Virus record (IMG/VR): IMGVR_UViG_3300021185_003211
Location: 1 to 33,269 of that record
DNA length: 33,269 bases
Direction: 5' to 3' (one strand)
From: a virus
The notes beneath the pieces were generated by a model. It worked only from the letters and a program-made list of their open reading frames with translations. It was not told the DNA's origin and did not search any database. The number at the start of each line of letters is the position of its first letter. Position 1 is the first letter of the stretch. Positions 33,028 through 33,269 of this stretch are shown one piece after another. The position numbers and the translations under genes were made by a program.

Positions 33028-33269
33028 ATATCCTCAAAATCTTCTCCTTCGTTTGCTTTAGAATAGTCTGTTGGACGAACAGCAAAGAAATCAGTATGGG
33101 TATGACCGCCTGTAAGATGGTAGAACCAGTCAAGGTTTGCGGCTGCTTCTCCATTAAATTTAAAGTACAACCCGAGGTCGAAGTAACCAAGTTCTTGTAA
33201 TTTTTCATTAAGTCTCTTTCTAATAAATTGTTTGAGGTCGTAGGCTTTAATACCATCAACGTCTCCTGC
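33021..33269 (-). CDS. nrdB: Ribonucleotide reductase class I, radical-generating beta subunit (C-terminal part)
   Basis: Reading leftward from the window edge, the frame is open for 82 residues. It contains GIKAYDLKQFIRKRLNEKLQ and then DWFYHLTGGHTHTDFF and RPTDYSKANEGEDFEDIW. These blocks match the C-terminal region of NrdB; the final residues form the flexible tail that docks on NrdA. The metal ligands and radical tyrosine are upstream, outside the window. An alternative frame over the same bases starts with an internal ATG but has no meaningful similarity. The stop overlaps the next gene's ATG (ATGGTAA). nrdB therefore precedes nrdA in this operon, with two small genes between. Confidence 0.85.
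   Translation of the reverse strand, partial: AGDVDGIKAYDLKQFIRKRLNEKLQELGYFDLGLYFKFNGEAAANLDWFYHLTGGHTHTDFFAVRPTDYSKANEGEDFEDIW

Noticed and set aside
32981-33259. Leftward frame over the nrdB end starting MMVLKPTTSN
   Set aside because: The other frame gives unmistakable NrdB C-terminal motifs (DWFYHLTGG, RPTDYSK).
1-33269. tRNA genes, CRISPR arrays, insertion sequences, integrase or diversity-generating retroelement
   Set aside because: No tRNA T-arm with a matching acceptor, no spaced repeats, no transposase, integrase or reverse transcriptase motifs were seen by eye on either strand.

Overview
The window is part of the genome of a tailed double-stranded DNA phage (Caudoviricetes), most likely a short-tailed virus infecting a member of the Bacteroidota. 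It is AT-rich and tightly packed, with 1-8 nt start/stop overlaps and no gene-free stretch over 300 bases. It carries the terminase, portal, scaffold and capsid genes but no recognisable tail sheath, tail tube or tape-measure genes. The host assignment rests on four points. Start codons lack Shine-Dalgarno sequences and are preceded by A/T-only leaders. The ribonucleotide reductase is of a compact type lacking the N-terminal ATP cone. A BACON-like domain and an MBG-like domain sit in the giant tail protein; both are typical of Bacteroidota surface proteins. The virion gene order also recalls crAss-like and related marine Bacteroidota phages. The relationship to crAss-like phages is a family-level impression from memory, not a computed result.

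Layout. Nt 1-1270 hold a lysis and small-protein block: the end of an M15-type endolysin, a basic Cys-containing protein, a membrane-anchored helix and a 3-TM holin-like protein. Nt 1276-2458 hold small genes, including a protein built of two GroES-like halves and a putative small terminase. Nt 2458-12405 hold the packaging and head module: large terminase, portal, acidic scaffold, major capsid protein, a conserved unknown and two connector-like proteins. Hairpins flank the gene that follows the capsid gene. Nt 12409-20898 are one 2829-codon gene that joins a phage stabilisation or tail-muzzle type protein to a long modular adhesin. Nt 20910-29712 encode a small beta protein, two putative internal virion proteins and a 2043-residue polyvalent protein. 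The polyvalent protein carries a zincin motif, a sigma-70 region-2-like segment, hydrophobic Gly/Ala-rich segments and a conserved helical C-terminus. Nt 29709-30735 hold small basic and membrane proteins. A bidirectional terminator near 30,800 separates this rightward late block from a leftward nucleotide-metabolism operon: nrdB (partial), two small genes, then nrdA.

How the genes fit together. The rightward block builds the capsid, packages DNA, makes the host-recognition and tail apparatus, supplies proteins likely ejected with the DNA, and lyses the host. The leftward block supplies deoxynucleotides for replication. The points most worth following up are the sigma-like segment in the probable ejection protein, the tandem GroES-like protein beside the terminase, and the tail-protein/adhesin fusion. 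The two small genes between nrdB and nrdA also deserve attention.
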